DNA of 64,000 bases from Citrus sinensis (Eukaryota > Streptophyta > Magnoliopsida > Sapindales > Rutaceae), in assembly GCF_022201045.2 (NCBI RefSeq), contig NC_068561.1, positions 16,928,501-16,992,500 on the forward strand, in the 5' to 3' direction. Position numbers and translations under genes: made by a program. The notes beneath the pieces were generated by a model. It did no database searches, was not told where the DNA came from, and worked only from the letters and a program-made list of their open reading frames with translations. Below, piece by piece: positions 61,635 to 64,000 of this stretch. How positions within the stretch are numbered: position 1 is the first letter of the stretch; every line of letters starts with the position of its first letter.

Positions 61635-62700
61635 TGTTGATGCGAGATTCCGGTTCCCCTCGTTCTACGATCAGGATCTCTGCTCGATCAACTTCGTCAC
61701 GACCAGGAGGTCTCCTCGCCAGGCTTCTTCTCCAGAGGTCCCTGCGTACACAGATAAGTCAGAGTACGCCGGTTGTTTTCCCGGCGCAAACCCTCCGACG
61801 CTCAAGTCAGATATGAAGGTTCGGGAAAAGCTTGCCACAGGTCTTATGGCGTTTTTTTGTGGTTTTCTCTTCTTTTTAGGTTTTTTCTCTTCTAATCTCC
61901 AGAATGCCAACCCTTTTACCTTCGTTGGCTACCTTTTTATAGGCTTCCTCTGAATCTCAGTCTTCCGCTCTTTTCCAGACGGTATGGGACTCCCACTGCT
62001 GCGTTATGGGCAAAACACGGGATTTAGCGTGTTACGCCACGGTTCAGGGGAAAGCGTGGCTGCCATGATTCTGTGAGACCTTGCGTGTTACGCCACGGTT
62101 CAGGGGAAAGCGTGGCTGCCATGGCTCTGTGAGACCTTGCGTGTTACGCCACGGTTCTGGGGAAAGTGTGGCTGTCATGGTTCTGTGAGATCTTGCGTGT
62201 TACGTCGCGGTTCTGGGGAAAGTGTGGCCGTCGTGCCTAGATTCTCGTGTTGGAGAGCACGTCTTGCCAACTGCCGTCGACCGGGTCTCCTCGCCTCTCG
62301 ATCTCTAGCCGGAATGGCCTTATGCCCCTTATAGGAAATTGGCCTCGCGGATGACAACATCGTGGACGAGCAGGATATTTCTGTTCCTGTTCTTCCACGC
62401 ACCAGGCTTTAACGGAACACACCGGTTCGCAGAACTCCGCCATCAGATATCTGCTCGTCATTCCTGGTCCCTTCGACGCATTTATCCCAAACAGTATCCC
62501 TCCCAAACACCGGTCCCCCAGTTTCTGGTGTTGGGTAATGTAGTGGACCAGCAGTAGAAACTCGATAGTACTCGCCCGCGTGGGATTGGAAAAGGCTGCC
62601 AGGAGTCATGTCGCATTTAATTGCGGACGTGGTGACGTGGCAGAAATCCCCCCCTCTATTTGAATTTCAAACCGACGGTTACGAGATCCTCGGGATTCGG
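61635..62700 (-). mobile_element. LTR-retrotransposon remnant: 3' LTR plus polypurine tract
   Basis: Read on the minus strand, a polypurine tract AGAGGGGGGGA is followed by an LTR that starts TGCCACGTCACC (62642) and ends CTCGCATCAACA (61635), with TG...CA ends and about 1008 bp. The ending is like those of plant Ty3/gypsy LTRs. Upstream of the tract only about 58 bp of internal sequence is left. The LTR ends exactly at the Em exon 2 sequence AGCACC. The 5' portion and left target duplication are lost. Confidence 0.7.
62027..62235. repeat. 56-bp tandem repeat inside the LTR, ~3.7 copies
   Basis: GCGTGTTACGYCRCGGTTC starts at 62027, 62083, 62139 and 62195, an exact 56-bp period. The units continue GGGGAAAGYGTGGCYGYC and CTGTGAGAYCTT. 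Copies differ by a few transitions. Confidence 0.9.
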
Positions 62701-62843
62701 CACAGTAAGGTTAATTAATATTAACTACCCTCGGCGAGGTGCTCTTGGGCTTCGAGGCTCTTGCCACCAGTTCCGCCAGGAACGACGGTCTCTCCTTGCC
62801 TTGGTCTGGTGTCAAGCTCTTGTCTTCCCTGCTGCGATGCCAT

Positions 62844-64000
62844 TTGAGGATCTTTTTATGGTAATTTAATTTCAGCTCTTTGCAAGCTTATATAGTTGTT
62901 TCTTTCACAAGTACTTGGAGATCAGAGTGACGGTGACTGTGGGAGGGGAAATGACACGTAAGGTCATAGACGCGGCGATGGAGGAGCTCTGAAGCCATGC
63001 AGCAATGACACGCACTTGCTTAGTCAGTAAAATTTGGATCTTTGAATCTAGTGAAATGACACGTGTATCTTTGCTACAGTAAAAAGATATCAACGTCGGA
63101 TAATTTCCGCCTTTCACCCAGTTATTATATATTTGATTAGTTATTTTCGTTTCATTTTAATCTGTAAATTTTAGAACCATTTTGAATCCATATGGTATTT
63201 AGACATAAAGATGATACACCAATATGACTGTAGCACATTGTGTATTTTATTCCCATATTTATCCATAAGTGGTTAGTTAATAATTAAGTCATAGAATAAT
63301 TAAATTAATAAAATAAATATAAAATATAATCATGAGAGAGTATTATTACCATAATTTGAATATCAATAGTGGATTCCATAACCTTATCACTTTTTAAATG
63401 AATAATTGCAATGAATTTTATTTAATAATTGACTAATAAATTTTTAAATTCCATATGGTTCAACCCCAGATACAATGGATTGCATTATCACTAATCACTC
63501 TTATTTGCGAGTAATTAACATTTTTGAGTCGGTGGTGCAATCATGGTTGTTATTGACTGCTACAGCAAGTAGGCAACCTTCGTTGACGCACCAGCCGATT
63601 ATAAAGCTAATGAAGTTGTCGTCTCTTCATGAAGTTATGGGGAGATCCAAAGAATATAGTGAGTAATTGAGGCCCTCGATTCATGTGCACGTGACACTTG
63701 GCACGTGGAACGAAAAACTTGACTTCTGCACATTCATACAGAGCCATCTTTCTTCTTTTGGAAAAGGACAGGTGCACTGAACGGAGCCTTAGACAACGGA
63801 TGTAGCAAGCATCTAGCAAATCCATGAGCTATTTTTGTAGCTCCTCAAGTTCAAGTGAGGCCATAAAATTTTTGAACACCCTTCCTTTTTAAAAAAATAT
63901 AGTTTTTTATAAAAACTTCTAAAAAGCTTCATTTTGACTCAAAGCTCTATCAAATTAGTCCCTGAACCGAATTGAAACTTGGATATTTGGATTATAACTT
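62844..64000. other. Upstream flank of Em copy 3 to window end
   Basis: It holds promoter-like sequence for copy 3 (TATATAAG about 62885, ACACGTAAGG about 62952, ACACGTGT 63058) and further ACGTG words (GCACGTGACA and GGCACGTGGA near 63683-63705). Beyond these is AT-rich DNA. I see no gene. Confidence 0.55.

Larger units (their letters stand above)
61551..62843 (-). pseudogene. Em-like (LEA_5) copy 3, broken by an LTR remnant
   Basis: Exon 1 (62729-62843) is intact: [16 protein letters not shown], then [16 protein letters not shown], with a donor GTAGTTAAT. The 3' part of exon 2 (61551-61634) encodes STIDKSGGERAAEEGVEIDE and ends KYKTSS and a stop. The part between, coding for the Em 20-mer (about 86 nt of exon 2), and most of the intron including the acceptor are missing. 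In their place is about 1.07 kb of retrotransposon sequence. TATA (62884-62892) and ABRE-like ACACGTGT (63058) remain upstream. Confidence 0.92.

Noticed and set aside
61564..61953. 129-codon plus-strand frame
   Set aside because: It crosses from antisense Em exon 2 into the LTR remnant, so it is not a gene.
62027..62235. Possible minisatellite gene or centromeric repeat
   Set aside because: Only about 3.7 copies, and it is bounded by an LTR; better read as LTR internal repeats.

Overview
The window is nuclear DNA of a flowering plant, almost certainly a eudicot. Genes are split into many short exons by AT-rich GT-AG introns. Every recognised product is a plant protein, two of them plastid-targeted, and the gaps hold SINEs, hAT/MITE-like elements and an LTR remnant. 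The protein sequences look rosid-like; Citrus or its relatives would fit, but the species cannot be proven from the sequence alone. There is no bacterial operon, CRISPR array or rRNA gene.

Layout: (1) 97-6505, minus: 20-exon SAC8-type phosphoinositide phosphatase. (2) 7299-11128, minus: plastid bifunctional glutaredoxin GRXS16, two exons around a 2.9-kb intron. (3) 14365-16414, plus: TRICHOME BIREFRINGENCE-LIKE polysaccharide O-acetyltransferase. (4) 17670-22042, plus: 72-residue conserved plant protein of unknown function whose long first intron carries a tandem duplication of the gene's own 3' half. (5) 24476-26900, plus: mitochondrial SCO1/HCC1 copper chaperone, preceded by a second copy of its promoter and first codons. 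(6) 28184-36757, minus: 19-exon AMP deaminase (FAC1/AMPD). (7) 36758-49431: gene-poor, AT-rich, with a SINE, a complete 877-bp hAT-type element, a LINE RNase H fragment and several MITE-like elements. (8) 49432-53567, plus: chlorophyll synthase CHLG, 15 exons. (9) 53986-62843, minus: a cluster of three Em-like (group 1 LEA, LEA_5) copies: one diverged, one intact with a seed-type RY/ABRE promoter, and one broken by an LTR-retrotransposon remnant.

The genes are ordinary unlinked plant functions (membrane lipid signalling, plastid redox, wall acetylation, cytochrome oxidase assembly, purine metabolism, chlorophyll synthesis, seed desiccation); nothing suggests a co-regulated cluster except the Em copies, which are paralogs. 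I rebuilt exons by hand from splice signals, reading frame and family conservation. All seven main gene models, the small unknown gene and the intact Em gene give complete in-frame products. The most notable signals are a probable U12-type AT-AA intron in SAC8, the tandem duplication with exon loss inside the small unknown gene, the duplicated HCC1 promoter, a SINE family with visible target-site duplications, and the Em cluster with its broken member.
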